Assembly (NCBI RefSeq): GCF_020360975.1
Contig: NW_025408669.1
Coordinates: forward strand, 7,812,001 to 7,876,000
Reading direction: 5' to 3'
Source: Hirsutella rhossiliensis
Taxonomy: Eukaryota > Ascomycota > Sordariomycetes > Hypocreales > Ophiocordycipitaceae
Length of the DNA stretch: 64,000 nucleotides
Shown in pieces: positions 45,720-54,930 of the stretch (positions are counted from its first letter, which is position 1; each line of letters opens with the position of its first letter). A model generated the notes under the pieces. That model did not search any database. It had not been told where the DNA came from and saw nothing but the letters and a program-made list of their open reading frames with translations. Position numbers and translations under genes: made by a program.

Positions 45720-46783
45720 ACTGGTCTCTAGGGCGTGAAGCTTCTGTTTCCCTTTCCCTCTGTCTCTCTCTCTCTCTCGAGAAGAGGAAGAAGATACGAG
45801 AAGGGCAGAGCTAAACGAACTGCGCCGGTGCTGCCGCACCTTTCCCGTCGAGATAAGCGCTAGGCAGGGAAAGATTTCACCGACTTTTTTTCTTTTCCCC
45901 AGCCGTTGGCCCAGCCATTGGCCCAGCCATTGGCCTAGACCGTGGCCCAGCCGTTGGCCTAGACCATGGCCCCTGCCCCTGCCCCTGTCCCTTGCCCCTG
46001 TCCCGGCCGAAGTCCCCTGCCCGGCCGAAGTCCCCTGCCCTAGCCGGAGTCCCTTGCACTAGACGGAACTTTCTTTTTTTAACGAACCGAACTTTCCTCC
46101 TAGGCAGAGCTTTCTTTTTCGACAGAGCTCTCCGGCAGGCTCTATCTACGGCAGCTGCTTTAGTTGCAGACGGGGACGTCTGGTCTTTGTTGTGGAGGGA
46201 AGACACCTGCGCCAGCAGCAGCAGCGGACATTTTCTGGTTTTTCTTTCTCAGCCTATACGACTAGCAGCTTCCACGGGACCAGCAGCTCAACGGGACCAA
46301 CAGCTCTACGGGACTGGCAGTCTCTACAGTCCGACAGCTCCTTCGGCCACAGCCCGACAGCTTCCTCGGCCACAGTCTCGACAGCTCCTTCGGCCACAGC
46401 CCGACAGCTTCCTCGGCCACAGTCTCGACAACTCCTTCGGCCACAGCCCGACAGCTTCCTCGGCCACAGTCTCGACAACTCCTTCGGCCACAGCCCGACA
46501 GCTTCCTCGGCCACAGTCTCGACAACTCCTTCGGCCACAGTCCCAACAGCTTCCTTAGCTACGGTCTCGACAGCCCCTAGGCTACGGTCTTTTGCAAGCT
46601 CTTTCTGCAGCAGTCTTCTTTGGCAGTCTTCTTCTTCGGTAGTCTCTTTCTTCGGCAATCTTCGATAATTTCCTCGGCAGCGCCTCTAGCACGGCAGTCT
46701 TCGCCTCTAGCACGGTAGACTTCTTCGTCTAGCACGGCAGCTTCCTTTGATTTTATTCCTTCCCGCACGATTAGATAGTCCTA
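45720..46783 (+). other. N internal region, left part, low-complexity repeats
   Basis: It holds a 12-bp-type repeat (CCAGCCATTGGC variants, about 45898-45970), C-rich CCCCTGTCCC runs to about 46050, and the first 47-bp array. Open frames exist on both strands (for example 45992-46558 + and 45877-46206 -), but they consist of translated tandem repeats whose frame shifts with each unit. I do not call a gene. Confidence 0.6.
46322..46570 (+). repeat. 47-bp tandem repeat array 1 (about five copies)
   Basis: The unit has two half-units, CTCCTTCGGCCACAGCC and CTTCCTCGGCCACAGTC, each followed by a CGACAG-type spacer. The string CTTCGGCCAC starts at 46341, 46388, 46435, 46482 and 46529, exactly 47 apart. 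Since 47 is not a multiple of three, the coding frame rotates. Confidence 0.95.
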
Positions 46784-46827
46784 AGTCCCTGCACATAGAA
46801 ATGGGCACCCCCCTGTTTTGGGCACCC
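46784..46827 (+). repeat. pogo left terminal inverted repeat
   Basis: It is 44 bp and an exact inverse of 48585-48628. The right end also has an internal palindrome, GGGCACCCATCTTGGGTGCCC, at about 48573-48593. Confidence 0.95.
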
Positions 46828-46871
46828 CAAAAAATCACGACCATTTTCAACACCATTAATTCAATCCCTTC

Positions 46872-48474
46872 TCACTGCCCACCACCGTGCACTACGATAC
46901 AATCGTCACCTATTTCTGAAACCTCAGCTTCGGTTTCATCAGATTCTTCATTCTCAGCTGCGTTCACCTCCTCCTGCGCCCGTCGTATTGCCTCAATATT
47001 GGCGAACCTCGAATTCGGGCTCGTGACCACCCTCTTCCTTTTTCGGCTTGACGGCCGCCAATTGTGTTTCCAGTGCCTGAATCTGCAATTGAGCTTTTGC
47101 TAAAGGCCATCCTTCTCGTCAAACCCTTTGTGATCTTCCTGAACAGCAATCTCTTCGTGGGCACGTCGTCGTCTAGCTGGTTGAATTGAACTACCTGAAC
47201 CTTCAGATCTTGCGAGCGCCTCGGGGTCGACCACGCAATCTGGGATGTGTCTGATTGCCAGTCACTGGTGGGTAAGTGGCTATTGAATGCATTGGCCACA
47301 TTTTTCGCGTTCTTTTGCGTCTGTTGCTGTTCTCCAGCAGAAGAGGGCTCAAAAGTGGCTTCGCCATCGACACCGGCCACAAACCCGTCGCTTTCCAGCC
47401 ACCCTTGATGTTTGACACAGTGAGCGCTTGCTCGCGTGCTTTCTGGTAGCAGGAAAGAAAGTTTTGCTTGCCGACTGGGCTTGAATCGGTCAGGAGGCTG
47501 AGAATCCGACCTGTTTGCGGTAGTAGTGCTTAAGAGCGGAAGACAGACAAATCGAGCGGTTGCAGCACATGAGAGGTATGGGGAGGTAAGAAAAGAAGGT
47601 GAATCTGATGCTGGTAGCATAGATACATGAAGTCAACCGTCTCGTGACTTCCGTGGCCGTCCAATACTAGCAGTCTTCGCTCCGAAGGGTCGGGTGGCTG
47701 GGTTCTTGGAATGAACACCTTTTCGAGCCACTCCACCGCAGTTTGGTCCGAAGTCCAGCCGTTCTTTGTCGCAGTGAATTGCCAGTCACTAAAAGTACTG
47801 AGATCTTCTGGGAACCACTGTTGCTGGACCGATTTGCCCTTGAAAATGACGGGTGGAGGAGGAAGGTGCCGGCAGCGGACACGCACTCGATGAACGACGT
47901 CCAGACCCGAGAACCAGGCGTCTTCTTTTGTACAGATCGTTTTCAGCACTGCCAACGACCAGGCCATTCTCCCCAAGTCCTTCCATGATGCCTGCTTCAT
48001 CCATGTTGTACCTGTTCTCCGGCTTAATAGCCAGAATCTCGGGAAGGAAGAAATTGTTGAACCAAGGCCGAATTACCTCGGTAGAAGCGCCGTTGACACG
48101 CGCAGAGTCTCTGTGATGGCACTTCTGGGTCCGAACTGCAGGATTTCGTCTTAAAAATGCTTGCATCCAGTGTTTTCCGAGCGGTGTGTGGTCTCCTTTG
48201 ACGGCGAGCATGCGCTGCGCGAACTGCCTGATCTGCGAGTGAGTGGGAGGAAGGCCCAAGGCGTCCTGAATGAGAATCCATTCGGTAAGTTGCTTTTCCT
48301 GTGTCTGAGAAAGCCTCTGAAGAGCAGAAAATGCATCCTTTCTGCATTCGTGACCATGCATGCGATTGTAAAGAGTTGCCCTCGGACGCCCCAATCGCGA
48401 GCAGCCTTCTTGGCGGATCCGCCATTGGCGATTGCCTCAAGGGCGCTGTGAATGTCAGACTCTGTATATTTCAT
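46872..48474 (-). pseudogene. pogo/Fot1 transposase, frameshifted
   Basis: The span of 1,603 nt would code about 534 aa, the usual length. The N-terminus MKYTESDIHSALEAIANGGS is a psq-type helix-turn-helix (from 48474). The CENP-B-type domain follows (LSQTQEKQLTEWI at about 48290, then HWMQAFLRRNP). The DDE domain has YNMDEAGI (about 48000), VIFKGKSVQQQWFP, LLVLDGHGSH (about 47650) and HVLQPLDLSVF (about 47550), i.e. three aspartates. The C-terminus is RFANIEAIRRAQEE near 46990 and stops at 46872-46874. The frame breaks near 48397, 47950, 47865 and 47530, and again between about 47200 and 46990. The first three are each repaired by one extra base in a short homopolymer (G, A and G runs). The family cuts and pastes the element at TA. 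Confidence 0.9.
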
Positions 48475-48630
48475 CAGTAGTGGCTTGAAGACACATGCGT
48501 CAATTTTTTAGCAGATTGGATGCGTTTCCGCGGTGAAATTTGCTGTTGAAGTTGACGCAGCCGTTTAGGTTGGGCACCCATCTTGGGTGCCCAAAACAGG
48601 GGGGTGCCCATTTCTATGTGCAGGGACTTA

Positions 48631-49786
48631 ACGGCTCCTTCGGCACCAATGGCCCGGACCAACAGCTCCGTTTCGCACCAACGGCCCGGACCAACGGCTC
48701 CCCTTGGCACCTATTCTGACCATCCGATTACGCACCTAGAGACTGCAGGCACCCCTCTTTTGCCTTGTTTCCCCCTTTTAGCAGATTTCCCGGCAGACGT
48801 CCCGGCAGACGATTTCTTCCTTGGCAGACAGTGCCGACAGACAACCTTTTCCGTCCCGGTAGACGATTTCTTCCTTAGCAGACGATGCCGGCAGACAACC
48901 TTTTCCGTCCCGGCAGGCGATTTCCTCTTTGGCAGACGTCCTAGCAGACAGTCCTTTCCCGGCAGACGTCCTAGCAGACAGTCTTCTCTCGGCAGACAAA
49001 TTCCTTTGCAGCAGACGGACCTTTCCCTAAGCAGACAGCTTATTCCTCGATGGACCTTTTTCCTTGGCAGACGACTTTCGCGATAGACGACCTTTCCGAC
49101 AGCAATAATAGCATACGCAAGAGATCCTTCCTTCCGCCCTTCCCGGCACGGTCTATAGCAGCCGACGCGGCAAGCACCTTTAAGCAGTCTTAACGAAAGT
49201 GTGAAAAATCCCCCTTTTTCGAAATACCTAAAATAAATAAGATAAGAACAGCAATCTCCGGTATTCTCCTCCTAGGCATAGGTATTTGCCTAGGTAAAGC
49301 TGGCTAGACGTAAAAGTCGCTGGGGGAAAAGAGGGTATGATTTTTAAATTTTAAATGATTTTACTAGGTATTTCTCTAGGGACTTTTTCCCCTTTTCCTT
49401 TAAGATTTCTTTCCTCTGCCTTCCTCGTTAGCTTCTTCTTTCCTTTGCCTATAAGGATCTCTTTTCTTCCTCTATTGCTATTTCTTACCGTTGGTCTCTC
49501 GTTGGCCTATTCCTTGGCCCGTTGCTTGGTCTATTCCTTGGTCTCTCGTTGGCCTATTCCTTGACCCGTTGCTTAGTCTGTTCCTTGGTCTCTCGTTGGC
49601 CTATTCCTTAGCCCGCTACTTAGTCTATTCCTTGGTCTCCCGTTAGGCTGTTTCTTGGCTGCTTGGCTGCTTAGCTGCTTGCCTGCTCGGCTGCTTGCCT
49701 GCTTGTCTGTTTCTTTATTCCTTAGCTGTTGCCTGCCTGCTTGCTTACCTAGCAGACGAGGGCGTCTGTTCTTTGTTGTGGAGGAG
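48631..49786 (+). other. N internal region, right part, repeats and spacer
   Basis: From 48780 to about 49090 a degenerate GGCAGACGAC / AGCAGACAGT motif recurs roughly every 15-30 bases, with a local pair of longer copies (AACCTTTTCCGTCCCGG at about 48845 and 48898). There is plain AT-richer sequence at 49190-49350, then the second 47-bp array and a CTGCTTGGCTGCTTG-like run to about 49750. No coding domain is recognisable. Confidence 0.65.
49491..49650 (+). repeat. 47-bp tandem repeat array 2 (about 3.5 copies)
   Basis: GGTCTCTCG (GGTCTCCCG in the last) starts at 49493, 49540, 49587 and 49634, exactly 47 apart. The unit contains TTGGCCTATTCCTTGGCCCG and is unrelated in sequence to array 1 of the same element. 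Confidence 0.93.
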
Positions 49787-50190
49787 TTTGACGGGGGCAT
49801 CTGTACCCCAAGGAACACACACAGCCCGCGCAGCAGAGTCCTTGGCAGGATCCTTGGCAGGATCCTTGGCAGAGTCTCTGGCTAGCCCTCTTCTTGATCA
49901 GATGATCCCTTGGCCCCTGTTCGTCTAGGGAAGAAGGAGGGAAAATTCGGTCTATAAAAGAGGTCTCCTTTCCTCCTTAGCTAGCAGACATCATCATTCA
50001 GCATTATCTTCTTCTATATCTTTTCTCCGCTAATATACCTTTTTTAGCCCTCTTTGCCTTTGCCTTGCCCTGCCTAGTGCTTTCTCGTTTCCTTTGTCCC
50101 CCTTAGACCCCCTCGTCCTTCGGTATCTAGCTGCTGCTATTGCCGTTGGCGTGGGTGTGTCTTTGGGTGTGTGCCGCAGCCACCGTTAAA
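49787..50190 (+). repeat. N 3' LTR
   Basis: It is 404 bp and starts TTTGACGG where the 5' LTR has TTTAACGG. It keeps CA and TG at all 11 sites that changed in the 5' copy. Confidence 0.9.
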
Positions 50191-50266
50191 CTAACTATTA
50201 TTCCGAGCCGCCTTATTATATAAACGTGGCCGGCTCTCTTATAGCCCGCTAGCCGTAGTCGTAATA
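50191..50266 (-). repeat. Gypsy C 5' LTR, severed 76-bp stub
   Basis: It completes the LTR begun at 44920. It reads CGTGGCCGGCTC and GTCGTAATA where the left LTR has CATAGCTAGCTC and GTTATAATA, so it has suffered less RIP. It is followed by the CTTAT duplication (50267-50271) and then the G frame. Confidence 0.88.
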
Positions 50267-50271
50267 CTTAT

Positions 50272-52314
50272 CTAGGAGGTCCCTTAGCGTCTTCTTTAGC
50301 ACTAATAGCTCCGCGTATAATATACTATATAGCGGTCCGAATAGTATAAGTAGTTCCTACCCCTTCTTATCGGTATAGAGTATAATCCTATAATCTACCC
50401 TTAGCTTATATAAGTTAAGCTTATCCGCTTCCTAGGACTTAAATAGCGGTAGGAGGTTATAAAAGCGCTCTAGTATCTACTACTATAGCTTAGAGGGCGA
50501 CTTTAGCTTCTTTATTTAGAAGGCCTTATCGATATCTACTAGGCTAACTATATAGACCGCTATATTAGCCGCTACTTAGCCTTGCCCCTGCTTTACCTAT
50601 TATATAGTTCTTATAAAGATAGAGGTAAGGACTTCTTATACTAAGTATAAAGCTCGTATACGTAGTCCTACGCCTATAAAACTATTATTATAACGGACCT
50701 ATTATTATATAGGCCTAAACTATAGCTTCCTTTAGTATAGAACTAAGTATAACTCTATATATAATAACTAAGGTTTCCTAAGGATTAAGGGAAATTCTAG
50801 TTAAGGGATTATATAGGCTATAATAAGCTTATAGTAACTATTAACCTCTATAGCTAGCTATATAATGCCCTTAATTACCATACCCTTTATTACGCTTAAG
50901 GCGCCCTTTACTCGCCTTAGGGCGATCTTTTCTACTAGTACTTATATCTCTCGTATAAGCACCGTATTAACTACGACGTAGTACTAGTAGCCCTTATCTA
51001 TAAGGGCAGTAACGGGTAAGGAGTTATTAATTATAACCTATATTAAAGTAGGCTCCTTTTTTATATAGGCGGATAACTCCTTCTTCTCCCTTACTAGTAC
51101 TAGTAATTAGGGCTCTAGAGCCCGTCTTTACTCCGGAGCTACTCTTTTTCCTCTAGGCCTAAAGGGGCGGAGTCCTCCTTATCGTTTAAGGTAAAGAGCG
51201 GTTCTATCTTCGCTACTCGAACCGCTATAGGCCGCTTAGCTAAAAGGAAGGGGCATTTTAATATAAAGTATATAGATACTCCGTAATATAGGTAGCGGCC
51301 GTTAGCCTTCCTCTTCCCGATTTCCTCGCTCGTTACCTACTTCGCCTACTACTTAAAGTATAGGGCGGTATAAGGGGTAGTTAACGGCGTCTTCTTACCG
51401 CGTCTAGCCCGGTCTATATAGATAGCCGATATTAAGGTATCCCTATCTATATCGATAGCCGGTTATTTATCTTATAGAGGGGTAGTAATCCTATCGCCGC
51501 TATATAGCGTACGCTTATAAAGCTTTTAGAAACGTAGCGTCTATTTATAGCCCTAAGCTACCTTTATTAACTAGCTTATATACTCGCTATAGTTAGTAGG
51601 TATAATTATAGGGATAAGTAGCTTTTATAGGGCTAGCGTAATTAAATTCTATAGCTATATAAGCTTTATACTATCTTCTTATACTATAGTCCCCGCTACT
51701 TATAAGAGCGTCTCTTTAAAATCGGGAAGGAATTCGCTAAAGGTTTATCTATCTCTTTACTTAAGGGTCTATAGCCTATCTTACGCCTTCTCCCGCTCCT
51801 ATACGTTGCTAAACGTATATATAAGGTATTAAAAGAAGTCTTATAGGTCGCGTCTACTTCTAGGGCCGCCCTTATCTTAGAATCTAAAGATCCGCTATAT
51901 CTAGGGCTCCGGTAGCGTATAGAGGAGCGAATACTACGCTATATTATAATAGCTATTTAGGCCTTATTTCTCGTTAGTTATAAACTTTATTTATAGCCGG
52001 CTAAGGAAGAAGTAAAAGGACTCTAGCTTACCGTCCTAAGTCGGCTAAGGGAGCGGCTTCTACGTTAGTAGTATCGCCGCTATAACCGGCATTATAGAGG
52101 TCGTAGGGGTTAAAGCTAGTCTTATAGACGGCTCCCTTAGTATAGCGAGAACCTTATCCTTCTTACTAGCCGTCGTGCTTTTAATCGCTTCTAAGATAGC
52201 TACGATACTTCCTATCTATCTAAGGAGGGGCAGAGTGCTTCCTTAAGGGGGAGGCGCCCTCTCTAGAGAGATATCTATTAGATCTATTAGTTAATAGCTT
52301 ATATTATTACGGAG
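50272..52314 (-). pseudogene. Gypsy G Gag, protease and start of RT
   Basis: At the left end the - strand reads GPLYSILYAELLVLKKTLRDLLDK, split here as GPLYSILYAEL (about 50330) and LVLKKTLRDLLDK (to 50272). It matches [24 protein letters not shown] of element F, so the insertion point of C lies just after this helix. To the right are an unresolved protease region (about 50350-50950) and Gag up to about 52310. Gag helices can be read around 51600-52000, but stops are frequent and no zinc knuckle is clear. Retention of CG is high. Confidence 0.7.
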
Positions 52315-52490
52315 TAAGTAGAGGCGTAGGCGTAGGTGCCGTCTATAAGATAATATTAATAAGCTATATAGAGCTCTCTTATATACGGCTAGCCTATATA
52401 TATATATATAGGATCCGGCCCTTTATATATAACTATATAGCTTAGGCTATAGCCTAAGCCTATAACTTATAATAGTTAAAGACTCTTATA
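52315..52490 (-). repeat. Gypsy G 5' LTR (right in window)
   Basis: It is 176 bp and pairs with 20788-20964. It keeps GGCGTAGGCGTAGGTGCCGTC, which is TA-converted in the other copy, and includes a (TA)n run near 52398-52410. Confidence 0.85.
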
Positions 52491-54660
52491 TTAAGAGAGT
52501 ATTTAAAGAAGTTTAAAAAGGATAAGGAAGGTTAATAGTACTTTAATAAAGATAACTAGTTACTCTAGGATAAGATTACTCTTAATAAGAAAAGGAAGGA
52601 AGAAATAATAGATAAAGTAGATAATTTACTACTCTTACTAAGTAAAGAAGCCTTAGATTAAATAGTATTATAGTTATAATAACTCCTTAATAAACCTTAG
52701 AATAATTAAAGCTAAGAAGAGAAAGAAAAGTAACTATAAATACTTAAGAAAGGCCTAAGGTATATAATTAAGGTTTAGCTACTATAACTTAGTAAAGTAA
52801 AAAAGGATTTTTATATAAGAGCCTTAAAGACGCTAATTTAATAAGAAAAGAAAGAGGTAAAAAGGAGCTAGGAAGGAAAAGGTAATAAAGATAAAAATCT
52901 ATAACTATTATAAGAAGTATACTAAAACCTAACTAGTAACTAAGGCACCGTTTAACTATTTAATTAAAGGATAACTATAGTAGCTAAGATATTTATAAGC
53001 GCTTTACTTACTACCTTATCTTTTTAAATTTTCTACTTAAAGCTCCTTAAGTAGATAAAGATAATATTTCCTACCTTCCTTAATAATAACTTACCTTTTA
53101 CTACCTTAAAGAAGATAAATAAAGATATAATTAAATAATAAAGTAAGAAAATAAATATTCTTACTACCTACCTCTTTTAAAAATAAGATTTTTTACTTTA
53201 TAGATAAGGATATTTATTCTTTATTATAGAGAGAGAGACCTACTATAGCGAAAATAAACGCGCTTATAAAATAAATTTTAATATATTTTCGACTTATTAA
53301 ATTAAATATATATAACCTTAAGAGAAAAACTTTTACTACTAAAGATAGCGACTAAATAAAGCTACCTACTCTTAGTAAACCTATTATAGACTGCTATAAA
53401 GTAAACTTAAAGACTATTTAATTATTACTTAAGAGAGAGCTTATTAAGCTTATATAATCTCTTTTTAAGTAAAATAAGTATAAAGTTAATTTCCTCCCTT
53501 TTCTTTAAATCCTTAGTAAGACTAAAGGGATTAAGGATATTATAAAGAAGATAAAGGGTAGCCTTATTATTAATATACTTATTATAAAATTTATTAGTCT
53601 TAAGGTCTATATAGAAATTATAACTATATATATAGTTAGCGAATCTATTAAGGTTATAAGTAGCCCTATAGTATCTAAGGAAGTACTACTATTTATAAAT
53701 AGGCGCCTTAGTTAAATCCTAGATATAGTTAGCGTAAGAGCCGCTAGTAGTACTTAAAAAAGAGATATACTTATAAAAAGGAAATATAATATACTTATAA
53801 ACGGAAGTAATAGTCGTTTAATAAGTTCGAATATACCCTTAATAAAGGTAAGGGTTATAAGTTCTATATAAAGTAATTAAGACTACTTAAAAGTATTCTT
53901 ACCGCCTTAAACTAAGCTAAGAAAAAAAGTATTTACGCGGATAAGGAATTTCTATAGGAATATAAGTTACTAGCTAATATCTATAATAAAAGGTATAGAA
54001 GACGATTTAATTATACTAACCTAGTATACTCTTAAGAAAGTAAGAGAGAGGAGAGCGACCGTATACTTTAATCCTAATAATATTAAGAGCTTTTAATAGA
54101 ACCTATAACTAAAAAGCAATTTCTATATAAATTAGAAACCCTTAGTAACTAATATTATTTTTATTATAGACCTAGGTCTTAAAGTAACTATAGATCTATA
54201 GAAAACGATAGTTAGAACGAGCTAAGTAAGATTAAATAAGTTAGATAGTTATTACTTAAAAGTACTTTATATAAAGAAGAAAGACCTTAGTATAATAATT
54301 CTAAGTAAGAAGAGTAATAGTAATAAGGGAAGGTTATAGAAGAGTAGTTAAAGAAATATTAACGATATTTAATAGCTCTTTAATTTTAAGTTTAGCGGTC
54401 TTATAAGATATAATAAGGAAGAAGAGGTAGTTATAAAAAGAGAAAATAAGAAGTAGCGGTCTAAAGAAATAAAGAAGATAAAGAAGAGAAGAGGAAAAAG
54501 AGGAATAAAAAAAGTAAAAAAGGGAAGAAAAAAGTAGAGATTAGATAGCTCCTTAATCGATAACTAGTAAAAGAAGCTATTTAAGCATAACCCTTAAATA
54601 TACCTAAGACCTTACTACTATAAAGGCTAGCTAAAGTAACTAATAACCGCGCGCTTTAAT
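52491..54660 (+). pseudogene. Unidentified RIPed coding-like region
   Basis: CA and TG are nearly absent. The + strand keeps protein-like stretches between RIP-type stops for about 2 kb: LREYLKKFKKDKEG near 52491, LNKKRKEEIIDKVDNLLLLL near 52575, VSSPIVSKEVLLFINRRL-like text near 53655-53710, and a very lysine-rich tail near 54400-54540 (KKIKKRRGKRGIKKVKKGKK). Amphipathic helices and a basic C-terminus suggest a nucleic-acid-associated protein, but I recognise no family. It could be the 3' portion of element B beyond the G insertion, or a separate element. No LTR or inverted repeat was found. Confidence 0.4.
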
Positions 54661-54930
54661 AATTATTTATTCCTCTTACTATACCTTCCTTCTTCTTTCC
54701 TTCTTCTTCCTTCTATATATATATATATATATACTCTATATACTTCCTTACTTATAACGATCCCCTCTACTAATATAACTCTTATATATATATATATATA
54801 TAACCCTCTTAGCCTCTTAGCGTTATAACTTAGAACTACTTACCTTAACTATTTAATCTTAACTTCTCCCTCTCTTTTACTTACTCTGCCCTTTCTTAAG
54901 ATATAGTAGCGAACCTAAATAGTATCCTAG
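54661..54930. repeat. Pyrimidine-rich and (TA)n microsatellite stretch
   Basis: There are two (TA)n runs, about 54714-54733 and 54785-54802, after a CTTCC-rich tract. The stretch separates the two coding-like blocks on either side and resembles a 3' end plus promoter region. Confidence 0.6.

Larger units (their letters stand above)
46784..48628 (-). mobile_element. pogo/Fot1-type DNA transposon
   Basis: It is 1,845 bp, bounded by TA dinucleotides (46782-46783 and 48629-48630) and perfect 44-bp terminal inverted repeats (46784-46827, 48585-48628) starting AGTCCCTGCACATAG. It carries one transposase gene on the - strand. TA target, size and the CENP-B-like DDE transposase identify the Tc1/mariner superfamily, pogo/Fot1 branch. 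It is not RIPed, and sits inside N at a TA. Confidence 0.95.
45318..50190 (+). mobile_element. Non-autonomous LTR element N (no pol), carrying a pogo transposon
   Basis: Direct repeats of 402 and 404 bp (45318-45719, 49787-50190) with palindromic ends TTTAACGG / CCGTTAAA bound a 4.9-kb unit, or about 3.0 kb without the pogo insertion. It is flanked by CTAA. A PBS-like TGGTCTCTAGGGCG lies two bases after the left LTR, and a purine run (GTGGAGGAG) precedes the right LTR, implying + orientation. The interior is low-complexity, with two 47-bp tandem arrays and other short repeats, and shows no protease, RT or integrase. It must depend on proteins from an autonomous relative, which I do not see in this window. 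Confidence 0.85.
37558..50266 (-). mobile_element. Ty3/gypsy retrotransposon C, heavily RIPed, interrupted by N
   Basis: It belongs to the same family as A. The left LTR (37558-38027, 470 bp) and the split right LTR (44920-45317 plus 50191-50266) define it, and the exact CTTAT duplication is at 37553-37557 and 50267-50271. Coding is on the - strand and parallels A base for base, but RIP is more complete: A's TCTGCTTATAG is TCTACTTATAG here, and many of A's CG pairs are TA. Without N it is about 7.8 kb. It sits in the RT of G. Its internal Gag-Pol is entirely stop-filled, and no open frame over 60 codons survives. Confidence 0.9.
20788..52490 (-). mobile_element. Gypsy chromovirus G, opened by three later insertions
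   Basis: Short LTRs of 177 and 176 bp lie at 20788-20964 and 52315-52490, and the intervening sequence is one - strand gypsy element once three nested insertions are removed: copia 24832-31190, F 31611-37319 and C 37558-50266. Coding order, right to left, is Gag (about 52310-50900), RT start (50350-50272), RT (37557-37325), RT and YIDN box (31610-31196), RNase H, integrase and chromodomain (24831-22560), then 1.6 kb without recognised coding before the 3' LTR. Removing the three insertions leaves an element of about 6.9 kb. Flanking pentamers are TAAAG (left) and TTAAG (right), so a target duplication is not clean and LTR edges may be off by a base or two. Confidence 0.8.

Noticed and set aside
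46322..46570. Array resembling a CRISPR (47-bp period)
   Set aside because: Units are directly adjacent with no unique spacers, and the organism is a fungus; it is a minisatellite.
46254..46658. Long frames on both strands through the 47-bp array as a repeat protein
   Set aside because: The period is not a multiple of three, so each unit is read in a different frame; several frames are open on both strands because the repeat lacks stops. This is not evidence of coding.
52298..52330. Self-priming site for gypsy G
   Set aside because: The sequence after the 5' LTR (TAATATAAGCT) only partly matches AGCTTATTAATATTA in the LTR, with a gap; not convincing.
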